A stretch of 64,000 nt of DNA from an uncultured Marvinbryantia sp. (lineage in GTDB: Bacteria > Bacillota > Clostridia > Lachnospirales > Lachnospiraceae): NCBI RefSeq assembly GCF_905201705.1, contig NZ_CAJKOX010000011.1, positions 1 to 64,000 of the forward strand, given 5' to 3'. The notes beneath the pieces are model-generated. The model did no database searches, was not told where the DNA came from, and was given only the letters and a program-made list of their open reading frames with translations. The position numbers and the translations under genes were made by a program. This document shows positions 10,501 through 16,829 of the stretch, piece by piece. How positions within the stretch are numbered: the first letter of the stretch is position 1; the number at the start of each line of letters is the position of its first letter.

Positions 10501-11547
10501 AGAAAAGCAAGGATACTGCAGATGCTGACCAATACGCGGTATTTTACGCCGCTGGGGACAATCAGCGCAGCCAACAATCATGCGTTTCAGATTAGTCCGG
10601 AGCTGAGCGGTAAGACACCTGAAGAGCTTACAGAGGAAATGAGACAGACGACCGGTATTTACGCCGTGGTAACGGGTCTGAGCGGAGGCAAATCGCTTTC
10701 GATAAATATGACAGTTCAGGCGAAGGATAACGAGGCTGGCGATGTGTACCGGAATATTGCCAATAGCTGGCTGGGCGATGCCAGTGATGCCCTGACGTCC
10801 AACATGGTGGAAACATCGGTGCTTGCCCGGACCATTTCCGGGGTCGTCTGGTATGACGCCGATTTCAATGGCGAAAGAAATGACGATGAGAGGCTTATTC
10901 CCGGTGTCACCTGCACGCTGTTCAGACTGGATGAGAACGAGAAGACAGCCAATGGAGAACCTAACCCTGATTACGGTAAATATGTTATCTGTACGAAGGA
11001 TGTGACCGGGGGAGATATCCGGCCTGTCACCACCGGAGCAGACGGCGCCTATACCTTTGAGAAGCTGGCTGCCGGAAAATACATTGTGGCATTCTCGGGA
11101 GACGGGCTGAAGCAGGACGGTGAGAACGAGTACATCGGAGCCACCACCTACCGGGCGAACGGCGAGAATGACGGCACAACGAACGATGCCGTTGCTCTGG
11201 GTAAGACGGAAAGCGGTATGGATACGGAGGTTTCCGCGATTTCCGGAATTGATTCCGGAAAGTATCCATACGTAATTGCTTACAGCCTGGAGGATGAGAA
11301 AACGGTGAATGCTGCCCCTCTGCATACGATTGACAGTATTCTGGACAACAACATTTTGCTGGTCAATCATGTGGAATTGTATGCAAATCTGGACTGCGGT
11401 CTGATTATCGCAGGTTACGAGCTGCCCGATACCGGCGGCTCAGGCACAATCCCGTATACCGTAGGAGGAATGCTGGTCATCAGCGCCGGTCTGCTCCTAT
11501 TGTATATTTATAAAAAGCGCAGGAGGGGAGAAGTTTCCGCTTTCTGA
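4555..11547 (+). CDS. Giant LPDTG-anchored surface adhesin, probable pilus tip protein
   Basis: Sortase substrate of 2330 aa. It has a basic N-terminus and hydrophobic signal peptide ending near residue 32, a Ser/Glu/Thr-rich spacer of about 14-aa repeats and a Glu-Thr tract (to about residue 222), then a very long predicted beta-sandwich body without a recognised enzymatic motif. Around residue 1880 is a DUF11-like segment (TYTVTYTNSGNENVDV), and near 2095-2230 an SdrD B-like domain (SGVVWYDADFNGERNDDE). It ends with LPDTG at 2290-2294, a hydrophobic helix and a basic tail. AAGGAGAGG precedes ATG 4555. It is the first gene of a pilin-sortase operon and is separated from its likely promoter by the orientation of the inverton. 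Its size and position suggest a tip adhesin; the ligand is unknown. Confidence 0.88.
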   Translation: MRKNRRKSIRRVLAVLLCFCMLLPCGVVTTGAEEGVAAFSEETANPAQTDAGASDSGGAGANSKEAEANPIETGNSSGEAEISPTEAENSSGEAETNPAENGAGSGETETNPTEAETSSSEAETSPAEAETNSGEAETNPAETGTDSGEAETNPTETGTGSGEENDSTEDGTNSGDDASGSGDGEIIFGETETDSENESESETETETETETETETETEEEDSYPLKEDTIYTAYDNGSADGAGASVYFQVRLPAGTEIFLADGKAANPEKIALALRVRQYRDCAEDNSITGYAGNKALVDAHMTHHMGEACAADYLQFWRLWLVDDGGKETEVKLPAGAGAEVTVQYLPGTDGTYPAALRGELNVFCSGVMDMGKPGGSAVSWDAFTGTEQYSLAVSADTGKTQRTEDFYTKLTYYIAGQGNGASAWGHVTAFAAMEPEEENSGAAEEAERIQTFTASAGTTDIEVQIDYSGCDESVAAGSVADISAEDISASAGEAAGEEALENLCQGEGYELTSKLTAGLRIKPALKEEVSEEKLSDAAVTIKLTPKQGTGEGLAGLEQADVALAGLEKSDTMLAAFLSSEEGSDYTASTEGIQIVDEEADDSEGGYTGVTLQTTYGALTRENVAFTVFTAGRAGQIPQEILDKLADEHGIYPGEQTADDTWIAYDAASEADAGIKATVTLPEGASAAENHYLYIRKVEKGTDPYYPTDEAIEKMAGECNDVQCYAIHWVKIYEENGEWKYEVQTESVLGEDIVAGVQIEYLKPDAALKGHKANRKLQIYNSRQADGSELEEASIPVDVTANDDAYTGFTFTTNRGGPYVFASQYVYEGYVASLTIGEPVDGVAPFDGDDAPGNDSGDKNKIVRSYDVIQYNLTVNFGARSHTSVATDAEMDFEMTLDADITEAVFDTGQMLWLGTEYMIEYLDAAGETVLTKKANGKYYNGNGQEVSSLNDIVSGSENGGSSYRTSIVQQRLSGKVTVHDDKNLLAANTTLSAAVQVLGAHNGKTLQPVFRAWFEGNEENYGSENTQEGNNVTLAPVITENRKTADTVTVSAAARFNLELAENANMSYRGWFDSSAGKEIKAANTDSYTVGNVQVTGAQLYNLLEELADLPENIGKSNPEEFTDKDNACSGYLQGQSLNAYNSVFRNIRYGRITGYGIALQVYNKASDNQNTASKGFRGVVLPQGSITFDLELQTKISSAEAGVQEDQYYAQLWEYNENVNEDKGNQGKNMYWANLSSTKFASWAVPYNSGGSGSATCYGGGSWTLDDGEGYHFTVGGYDFNFLFSGLEFPTHKAGNGSATTGYNTYIGNFSAGYIQVLNVCPRYQAGTLNMDTQVTVKNLAVTTVDNQSISAAEGDETGYAHETNTGDNSLSDDIPLYARGGMTKANAFGTAALFEERNADFTAGAYFLGTEFWGTSYDCSAFAGQDITLVGAARIGAGDYQIRHMNMLQLFDSEALSVAEGKTPYVVSRISGHTEGSTTILYAADPDYPGGYDTGNKSVMTYMSTVREEDLIYYESLGALEGAGYTCVGIMAELRNWIIDGEGGYSTALKIPMKVSQKERFLGKTVGTVNTVRIWTNVRDMENGTVSWKNGSYNSSTGKNSVEGYTPMESSSDEHYCGQVANGSPYEKTEYANGQVILGSNTGGYVYGSSLLILNYKSEVDIEVDNGGDGSLPTYNMDNGQFTVNYRLKDIIAKTGDIIGSAQDTQTNLTALAKLDTGRTDGGTDQRISIAAGSCSMIPSSDIMVLTDAEGRILSGQSVDISSDAAHPTTVHYAFIDRETGEVDPNQRYTVQVYAGTDTNGTQVTFEMTGVTVGVSVPDITFDADIAPLAVKDSDRIHASAYISGTSDVRAYSETAGNMDSVTIGIIKLTSTRLVKAVDKRYIELDGVFTYTVTYTNSGNENVDVYLYDLMPDVEDIRDSDYEGEAILREITANLSGGDGIFNAEIQFYYSKTQYTQLYEMVRVFGDGQDGGYTIDERKARILQMLTNTRYFTPLGTISAANNHAFQISPELSGKTPEELTEEMRQTTGIYAVVTGLSGGKSLSINMTVQAKDNEAGDVYRNIANSWLGDASDALTSNMVETSVLARTISGVVWYDADFNGERNDDERLIPGVTCTLFRLDENEKTANGEPNPDYGKYVICTKDVTGGDIRPVTTGADGAYTFEKLAAGKYIVAFSGDGLKQDGENEYIGATTYRANGENDGTTNDAVALGKTESGMDTEVSAISGIDSGKYPYVIAYSLEDEKTVNAAPLHTIDSILDNNILLVNHVELYANLDCGLIIAGYELPDTGGSGTIPYTVGGMLVISAGLLLLYIYKKRRRGEVSAF
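4738..5045 (+). repeat. 42-bp in-frame tandem repeats in the adhesin spacer
   Basis: About seven degenerate copies of a 14-residue unit of the type NSSGEAETNPAEAE are followed by a Glu-Thr dipeptide tract at about 5155-5205. Repeat-number changes would lengthen or shorten the stalk without breaking the frame. Confidence 0.75.
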
Positions 11548-11599
11548 TGCGCAGAAATTTAAAAATTATTTCAAATCCAAAAAGAAAGGAAAGAGAGAC

Positions 11600-13261
11600 A
11601 TGAAAAAAGGAAAAAAAATTGCCAGTCTGCTGCTGGCGCTGGTCATGGCACTGTCCATGTCCGTTATCATATCCGCTGCCGGGACGGATACGCATGAGTA
11701 TGAACTCTATCAGATTTTTACCGGTGATTATGCCGGCGGAATCCTCAGCAACGTAAAGTGGGGAGAAAACGGAACCGGAACGAAGGGACAGGCAGTTACG
11801 AAGGAGATACTGGATGAGCTGACGGCAGTAAACAGTAAATCCGATTCGGAAAAGCTGGATGTTATTAAGAAGTATGTAAATCTGAATTCATCACCCATAA
11901 CGGCGACTGCGGCAAAGAATGATGATGGCAGCGTTACATACAGCAATCTGGCTATCGGTTATTATCTGGTTAAGGATGCATCTGCATTTGTGCCCGGCGA
12001 GAATGATGCATACACCACTTATGTGGTGCAGGTGACAGACGGTACCCTGACATTTAAGCGCAAGAGCGATGTGCCCAGGGTGGAAAAGAAAATTGTTGAA
12101 GGTGAAAATAGGGTGGATACCAATGAGGCTTCTATTGGTGACAGCGTCAGCTTCGAAATTACCGGAACGCTTCCCACTAATTTTGCCGATTACAAGGAGT
12201 ACGCTTATATCTTCAATGATACCATGTCCAGGGGACTGACTTATAATAACGATGTTAAAGTGGAAATCGTGAACGGCGGAAGCAGAACCGATGTAACAAC
12301 GTATTTTTACAGAGGAGCGACTACGGATTCCGCTACCGGCGTTACCACTCTGAAAGTGGGTATCGTCAACCTGAAGGCATTTGCCAATCTTACTCCGGCG
12401 GTGAATGTGGACAAGGATTCGAAAATCGTCGTCACTTATTCCGCCACCTTAAATAAAGATGCCGTGATTGCCGGAGAGGGAAATGATAATAAGGTAAAGC
12501 TGACCTATTCAAATAATCCGAATAACAGTGGAAATGGAACGACCACTCCGCCGCCCACAGACCCGGATGAGCCAGAGCCGACAACGCCTGTCGGCGAGAC
12601 ACCGGAAAGCAGAACGGTGACTTACACTACGGAGCTTACGATTCTGAAAACCGACGAAAATGGAAAGGTACTGACCGGTGCGGAATTTACTCTGACAGGT
12701 GACGGTGTAAAGATTGTTGTAGTGAAAACCGATACATTTGAGGAAAGTGCAGACGGTGAATACTGGAAGCTGAAAAACGGTACTTATACCAAAGAGGCAC
12801 CGGTTACCGGCGGTGGCAGCGATGATAACAGTGATTTGTATGAAAGTACTACTACAAAATATGCGCCAAAAACAACGGTTGCTGTCAGGGGAGAAGGCCA
12901 GACTGAGACAAATGTCGTCGGTGAAGTGGATGCGGCAGGCCGTGTGACATTCTCCGGACTGGGTGCCGGTACATACACCATCACAGAAACGAAGACGCCT
13001 GCCGGATATAATACGATTGATCCTGTCAGCTTTACGATTGCTTTTGAAAATAATGCGTTCAGTGTAACAAACATATCAGAGGGGAATCAGATTATTGTTG
13101 AGGGAAATACACTGCATACCACCATTGTCAACAAATCCGGTGCAACCCTTCCTTCCACAGGCGGCATAGGAACCACTATTTTCTATGTCCTGGGTGCGAT
13201 TCTTGTTGTGGGTGCGGGAGTGCTGCTGATTCTGCGCCGTCGTATGAGCAGGGAGAAATAA
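11600..13261 (+). CDS. Major pilin, SpaA-like, LPSTG-anchored
   Basis: Isopeptide-type pilus backbone subunit of 553 aa. It has a signal peptide (to about residue 27), an N-terminal pilin domain, a second domain beginning near the VPRVEKKI segment whose lysine is a candidate cross-linking residue, a Pro/Thr linker (TTPPPTDPDEPEPTTP), and a C-terminal Cna-B domain with an E-box-like YTITETKTPAGY. The sorting signal LPSTG is at residues 517-521 with a membrane helix and basic tail. It lies 52 bp after the adhesin and just before a class C sortase, which would polymerise it. Confidence 0.92.
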   Translation: MKKGKKIASLLLALVMALSMSVIISAAGTDTHEYELYQIFTGDYAGGILSNVKWGENGTGTKGQAVTKEILDELTAVNSKSDSEKLDVIKKYVNLNSSPITATAAKNDDGSVTYSNLAIGYYLVKDASAFVPGENDAYTTYVVQVTDGTLTFKRKSDVPRVEKKIVEGENRVDTNEASIGDSVSFEITGTLPTNFADYKEYAYIFNDTMSRGLTYNNDVKVEIVNGGSRTDVTTYFYRGATTDSATGVTTLKVGIVNLKAFANLTPAVNVDKDSKIVVTYSATLNKDAVIAGEGNDNKVKLTYSNNPNNSGNGTTTPPPTDPDEPEPTTPVGETPESRTVTYTTELTILKTDENGKVLTGAEFTLTGDGVKIVVVKTDTFEESADGEYWKLKNGTYTKEAPVTGGGSDDNSDLYESTTTKYAPKTTVAVRGEGQTETNVVGEVDAAGRVTFSGLGAGTYTITETKTPAGYNTIDPVSFTIAFENNAFSVTNISEGNQIIVEGNTLHTTIVNKSGATLPSTGGIGTTIFYVLGAILVVGAGVLLILRRRMSREK

Positions 13262-13362
13262 CCGGTTCTGACGGTTTGCAAAGGGCTGTCTGCCTGCCGG
13301 GACGGCAGAATTTGCCGGAGGATGTTTAAAACGGCTGATAAAATGCAGACAGAATGACCGCC

Positions 13363-13437
13363 CAGGGGGAGAATATCCATCTCCCCCTGCGGCGGCATGA
13401 AATCATATATTTCCCGCTGTGACTGCAGTCACAGCGG
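13363..13437 (+). repeat. Two strong stem-loops between pilin and sortase genes
   Basis: The first is a 10-bp stem (CAGGGGGAGA with TCTCCCCCTG, 13363-13389). The second is a perfect 24-bp palindrome at 13414-13437 (half-site CCGCTGTGACTG), ending two bases before the AAGGAG of the sortase gene. Neither has a T-tract. They probably stabilise the upstream pilin mRNA or reduce sortase expression rather than terminate. Confidence 0.7.
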
Positions 13438-13452
13438 CAAGGAGAACCCGGC

Positions 13453-14331
13453 ATGAAAAAAGGAAGATTTTCCACTGTTATTTTAATATTGATATTTTTT
13501 GCAGGGCTGTCTTTGCTGCTGTATCCCACCGTCAGTGATTCCTGGAATTCTCTGCATCAGTCCAGGGCAATTACAGAATATGCTGAACAGGTGGCGGAAC
13601 TGGACGTCCACCGCTATGAACAGCTTTGGGCTGAAGCCGAAAGCTATAATAAATCTCTGCTGCAAAAGGAAAACCGTTTTCATATGTCTGATGAGGAGAA
13701 AAAAGAATATCAGAATCTGCTGGATATTTCCGGCAGCGGGGTTATTGGCTATATTGAGATTCCTGCTATTGACTGTTCTCTTCCCATTTATCATGGAACC
13801 GATGAGGCTGTTTTGCAGATTGCTGTGGGGCATATCGAGGGAACCTCTCTTCCGACGGGCGGGGAGACGACCCACTGCGTTATCTCCGGTCACCGGGGAC
13901 TTCCCAGTGCCAGACTGTTTACGGACCTGGATAAAATGAAGGAGGGCGATGTGTTCTCACTCCATGTGCTGGACCGGATTCTGACATATGAGACAGACCA
14001 GATTCTGACAGTGGAGCCGGACGAAACAGAAGCTCTTGCGATTGAACCGGGGAAAGATTACTGTACACTCGTTACCTGCACGCCTTACGGAATTAATTCG
14101 CACCGTTTGCTGGTGCGGGGACACCGGATTGCAACGCCGGTGAGCGAAGAGGACACAGAGGAGGTACAGATTCCGCCAACCGATTACACCTTTTTTGTGA
14201 TGGCGGCAGTCATGGGAATGATACTGCTTCTGGCGGTTCTGCTGATTATCTGGAAAAAGAGACAAAAAAGGAAGCAAAAAGCGCAGGAAGAACGAAGAAC
14301 AGACAGGCATAGAAGGAAGACAAGGAGGTAG
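13453..14331 (+). CDS. Class C (pilin-polymerising) sortase
   Basis: Membrane transpeptidase of 292 aa that joins pilin subunits through their sorting signals. It has an N-terminal membrane helix, the sortase barrel with catalytic His147 (ISGHRG), Cys209 (TLVTCTPYG) and Arg222 (HRLLVRG), then a second C-terminal membrane helix and a Lys/Arg-rich tail. The two-helix layout is typical of class C. AAGGAG lies 8 bases before ATG 13453. It sits between the major pilin and a small pilin, as in Spa-type pilus clusters. Confidence 0.95.
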   Translation: MKKGRFSTVILILIFFAGLSLLLYPTVSDSWNSLHQSRAITEYAEQVAELDVHRYEQLWAEAESYNKSLLQKENRFHMSDEEKKEYQNLLDISGSGVIGYIEIPAIDCSLPIYHGTDEAVLQIAVGHIEGTSLPTGGETTHCVISGHRGLPSARLFTDLDKMKEGDVFSLHVLDRILTYETDQILTVEPDETEALAIEPGKDYCTLVTCTPYGINSHRLLVRGHRIATPVSEEDTEEVQIPPTDYTFFVMAAVMGMILLLAVLLIIWKKRQKRKQKAQEERRTDRHRRKTRR

Positions 14332-14335
14332 TGGG

Positions 14336-15109
14336 ATGAAAGCGTGGAGGAAAAAGCTCGCAGGCACCTTTGCGGCAGCGGTTCTTACGATTGCCTGTGC
14401 CGCGGGGAGTATTGTCCGTGCGGTACAGATAGAAACGCCCGATATTGACCGGAGTGGTTCCATCTCAATCGTTATGCAGGACCCGGAAACGCAGAATCTG
14501 GTGCCGGGAGGAACACTGACCCTTTACAGGGTGGCGGCAGCAAAGGTAAAAAACGGCGCGGATTATTATTTTGAACTGACAGAGAGCTTTGCGGAAAGCG
14601 GGGAACGTCTGGTTACGCTGGACGCAAAGCTGGCAGAACGCTTCTCGGCGTATGTAAAAGTAAAAGAGCTGAAGGGCGATAAGCAGACAGCGGATGCTTC
14701 CGGAAAAGTGGTCTTTCAGAATCTGGATACAGGATTGTACCTGCTGGTGCAGGAGGATGCGGCGCCGGGCTATTATCCGGTAAATCCGTTCCTTGTGACG
14801 CTTCCGCTCCGGCAGGACGGGGAGTATATCTATGAGGTGGATGCGACGCCGAAGATGGAGCTGACAAAGAAACCGGAGCCGCCGACAGAACCGGAGACAC
14901 CTGCCGAGACGGAACCGCCGACAGAGCCATCAAAAACGCCGGGAACAGAGAAGCCGCCTGCAACGCCTCCGGGAAAATCAGATAAACCGGGGAACCCGGT
15001 AAGTACAGGAGACAATACCAGAGTTTTCTTCTGGAGCATTCTGGCAGCCGGTTCTCTTCTTGCTATAGCCGCAATAATAATTCTTACTAAAAAACGCCGG
15101 AACCGGTAA
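14336..15109 (+). CDS. Small pilin, probable wall-anchor (base) subunit
   Basis: Exported protein of 257 aa with a signal peptide (to about residue 30), one pilin/Cna-B-like domain with an E-box-like LYLLVQEDAAPGYY, then a Pro/Glu/Thr-rich linker (about 183-223). The C-terminus has a non-canonical sorting signal (NPVSTGDN), a membrane helix and KKRRNR. Proline-rich tails before the sorting signal are typical of the base pilin that links the fibre to peptidoglycan. It starts 4 bp after the sortase gene and is the last gene before a terminator. Confidence 0.85.
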   Translation: MKAWRKKLAGTFAAAVLTIACAAGSIVRAVQIETPDIDRSGSISIVMQDPETQNLVPGGTLTLYRVAAAKVKNGADYYFELTESFAESGERLVTLDAKLAERFSAYVKVKELKGDKQTADASGKVVFQNLDTGLYLLVQEDAAPGYYPVNPFLVTLPLRQDGEYIYEVDATPKMELTKKPEPPTEPETPAETEPPTEPSKTPGTEKPPATPPGKSDKPGNPVSTGDNTRVFFWSILAAGSLLAIAAIIILTKKRRNR

Positions 15110-15124
15110 AATAACAGCCATAAC

Positions 15125-15170
15125 AGCCGCCGTAAATTGCAGATGCAATTGCGGCGGCTTCTATCCTTTT
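15125..15170 (+). terminator. Terminator of the pilus 1 operon
   Basis: The long stem AGCCGCCG/CGGCGGCT, continued by AATTGC/GCAATT around a short loop, spans 15125-15159. A pyrimidine-rich but weak T-tract follows. It closes the adhesin-pilin-sortase operon. Confidence 0.7.
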
Positions 15171-15241
15171 GAAAGCCCGGAAGAATACCGGGCATACTGG
15201 TCAAGATATAGGCAGGCTTATGCTCCAAAAGAAATCAAATC

Positions 15242-15293
15242 GGGTCATAATCGGGTCAGATATATTGACCCAATTGACCCGAGTTGATATAAT
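15242..15293 (+). promoter_or_regulatory. Promoter with GGGTCA/TGACCC operator-like repeats
   Basis: TTGACC (15265-15270) and TATAAT (15288-15293) are 17 bp apart. Two GGGTCA copies (15242, 15253) and two TGACCC copies (15266, 15275) form nested inverted and direct repeats that overlap the -35 box. This looks like an operator for an unidentified regulator. It drives the YjbR gene and perhaps the gene after it. Confidence 0.6.
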
Positions 15294-15330
15294 ATGCCCA
15301 ACGAATGGGTAAAGGGAAAGGAGATTTCTG

Positions 15331-15672
15331 ATGAAAGAGCGGAAAGAGGTGCTGGATTTCGGGTTGACATTTCCGGAAGTATATGTGGATGCGCCGTTTC
15401 ATGATGATAACTGGGTGCTTCTGCGCTACCGCAGAAATAAAAAAGCATTTGCGTGGACATATGAGAGAAACGGCTGCATATGGGTGAATGTAAAGGTGGA
15501 CCCGCAGTGGCGCGATTTCTGGAGAGAAGCTTATCCGTCTGTGCTGCCGGGATATCATCAGAACAAGGAGCACTGGAATTCCATTATTCTGGACGGGACT
15601 GTTCCGGATGAAGAAATCCGCAGGATGATTGCGGAGAGCTACGATTTGATTACCGGGAAGCGGTATTCTTAG
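15331..15672 (+). CDS. MmcQ/YjbR family protein
   Basis: Cytoplasmic protein of 113 aa matching the small MmcQ/YjbR family of CyaY-like fold, whose biochemical role is not settled. The family pattern is visible: an FPEVYVDAPFHDDNW start, a central WVNVKVDP strand and a C-terminal helix (EEIRRMIAESYDLI). GGAAAGGAG precedes ATG 15331. A strong promoter with operator-like repeats lies directly upstream. Confidence 0.85.
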   Translation: MKERKEVLDFGLTFPEVYVDAPFHDDNWVLLRYRRNKKAFAWTYERNGCIWVNVKVDPQWRDFWREAYPSVLPGYHQNKEHWNSIILDGTVPDEEIRRMIAESYDLITGKRYS

Positions 15673-15690
15673 GCGAAAAAGGGAGGTCAG

Positions 15691-16377
15691 ATGAAATACA
15701 ATTTTAGCAAGTTATGGTCTGCACAATTCTGGGGCTTTTATCAATTTAAAAGCTTTTTTGAATTTGCGTCAGATAAGGAATCACAAATTTCCTACTGTAA
15801 GCGATTGGATGCAATACATGTCGACGAAAAGGGAACATATAAGATCGAAACGCCGCAGCGATTAATTGACTATATGACGGGAGAAATTGAATCGGCTTTA
15901 GAACTGGTAAAGAATCAGTTTATTGTTTTTCTGTTTACAAGATATGAAACTATTATACAAGATACTGTAAAATGTCTCTTGTGTGATAATCCAGAAAGGA
16001 TTTTGAAGCTTACCAGGGTATATCCTGATTATAAAGAAACGGTCAGACTGTCGTTAAAGGAATTTATCGAGAGTGAATCGAAAGAAGAATATGTAGAGAC
16101 GATGAGTGAGCGATTAAGTTTAAAAATGGTAAATGGTAAACCATCAAATGTTGTTAATCGTTTGAAGTGTCTTTTAAGCTTTGAAGATATTGATACTGTC
16201 GTATTGGATGAATTGATGGACAGGCGCAATAATATCGTTCATGAGGGAAAGATATATGCAATGGAGTTGTCTGAATTGGAAACCTATTATGATGCCATTG
16301 ACAACCTGCTTAAAGTTTTGGCATTGGCGCTTAAAAAAATTGATATAGCTGTTATTGATGACGCTCAGATACTTTGA
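15691..16377 (+). CDS. HEPN-domain protein (RiboL-PSP-like), possible RNase
   Basis: Protein of 228 aa, mostly helical, with the pattern R179-N-N-I-V-H184 (RRNNIVHEG) near the C-terminus. This is the Rx4-6H signature of HEPN ribonuclease domains, which often serve in abortive infection or toxin systems. The gene is visibly richer in A/T than its neighbours, which fits recent acquisition. It begins 19 bp after the YjbR gene. No nucleotidyltransferase (MNT) antitoxin partner is adjacent, so it would be a solitary HEPN gene. The function is inferred from the motif only. Confidence 0.65.
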   Translation: MKYNFSKLWSAQFWGFYQFKSFFEFASDKESQISYCKRLDAIHVDEKGTYKIETPQRLIDYMTGEIESALELVKNQFIVFLFTRYETIIQDTVKCLLCDNPERILKLTRVYPDYKETVRLSLKEFIESESKEEYVETMSERLSLKMVNGKPSNVVNRLKCLLSFEDIDTVVLDELMDRRNNIVHEGKIYAMELSELETYYDAIDNLLKVLALALKKIDIAVIDDAQIL

Positions 16378-16571
16378 TATTGAAGTGTGGTTAATTTTTT
16401 GAGTGACGAAGGGCTGCTGTTATAGTGATAGGCTGTGCGGACGAAAAGCTTTCTGTCCGCTCACGAATGGGATATTTAAATGGGAAATCATCGCTCATGA
16501 TATTTGAGAAGCAAGATACAGGGATATATTCAGAATCAGCTGAAAAATGATTTAGAGGCAGAGCGGCGGGG

Positions 16572-16600
16572 TTGCTCTGCGCCAGAATCGGTGATATAAT
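16572..16600 (+). promoter_or_regulatory. Promoter of the leader peptide and MFS gene
   Basis: TTGCTC (16572-16577) and TATAAT (16595-16600) are 17 bp apart, with an extended TG just before the -10 box. Transcription should start near 16607 and give a leader of about 220 nt. A GCAGAGC/GCTCTGC hairpin overlaps the -35 region. The 16378-16570 stretch upstream shows no convincing gene. Confidence 0.65.
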
Positions 16601-16692
16601 GAAAAAACATAGATAATTTAGAGGATATGACTGTAAATTTTCGTCTGTGAAAGGAAGAATTTGCGGTGTATCTGAAAAAGGAGGGAAGGAAA

Positions 16693-16740
16693 ATGCCAAT
16701 GGTTATCTGCAGTGTATTAGCTCCATGCAAAGTCTTTTAG
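16693..16740 (+). CDS. Short leader peptide, 15 codons
   Basis: The frame ATG 16693 to TAG 16738 encodes MPMVICSVLAPCKVF. A strong AGGAGGGAAGGA ribosome binding site lies just upstream. The last codons overlap the first arm of the mutually exclusive hairpins at 16721-16828. This is the layout of a regulatory leader whose translation or stalling controls the downstream efflux gene. Confidence 0.6.
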   Translation: MPMVICSVLAPCKVF

Positions 16741-16828
16741 GGCAGGATTGCATGGAGTAGGAAATCTGCTCGGAGACTTTGCAAATTTCAAAACAATCAT
16801 TATTTGAAATTGAAAAGGAGCAAAGTCT
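16721..16828 (+). promoter_or_regulatory. Attenuator-like alternative hairpins before the efflux pump
   Basis: Three mutually exclusive pairings are visible. Stem A: CTCCATGCAA (16721-16730) with TTGCATGGAG (16748-16757). Stem B: GCAAAGTCT (16727-16735) with AGACTTTGC (16774-16782). Stem C: the same AGACTTTGC with a second GCAAAGTCT at 16820-16828, which begins at the last G of the Shine-Dalgarno sequence and ends 1 nt before the start codon of the MFS gene. Stem C would hide the ribosome binding site. A ribosome on the leader peptide would decide which stems form. Confidence 0.65.
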
Positions 16829-16829
16829 T

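Noticed and set aside
9100..11370. 756-codon minus-strand frame inside the adhesin gene
   Set aside because: It is a shadow of the adhesin reading frame; no ribosome binding site or coherent domain pattern.
16391..16699. Minus-strand frame between the HEPN and MFS genes
   Set aside because: It overlaps the promoter and the leader-peptide start and has no ribosome binding site. It might be a decayed gene, but I cannot identify it.
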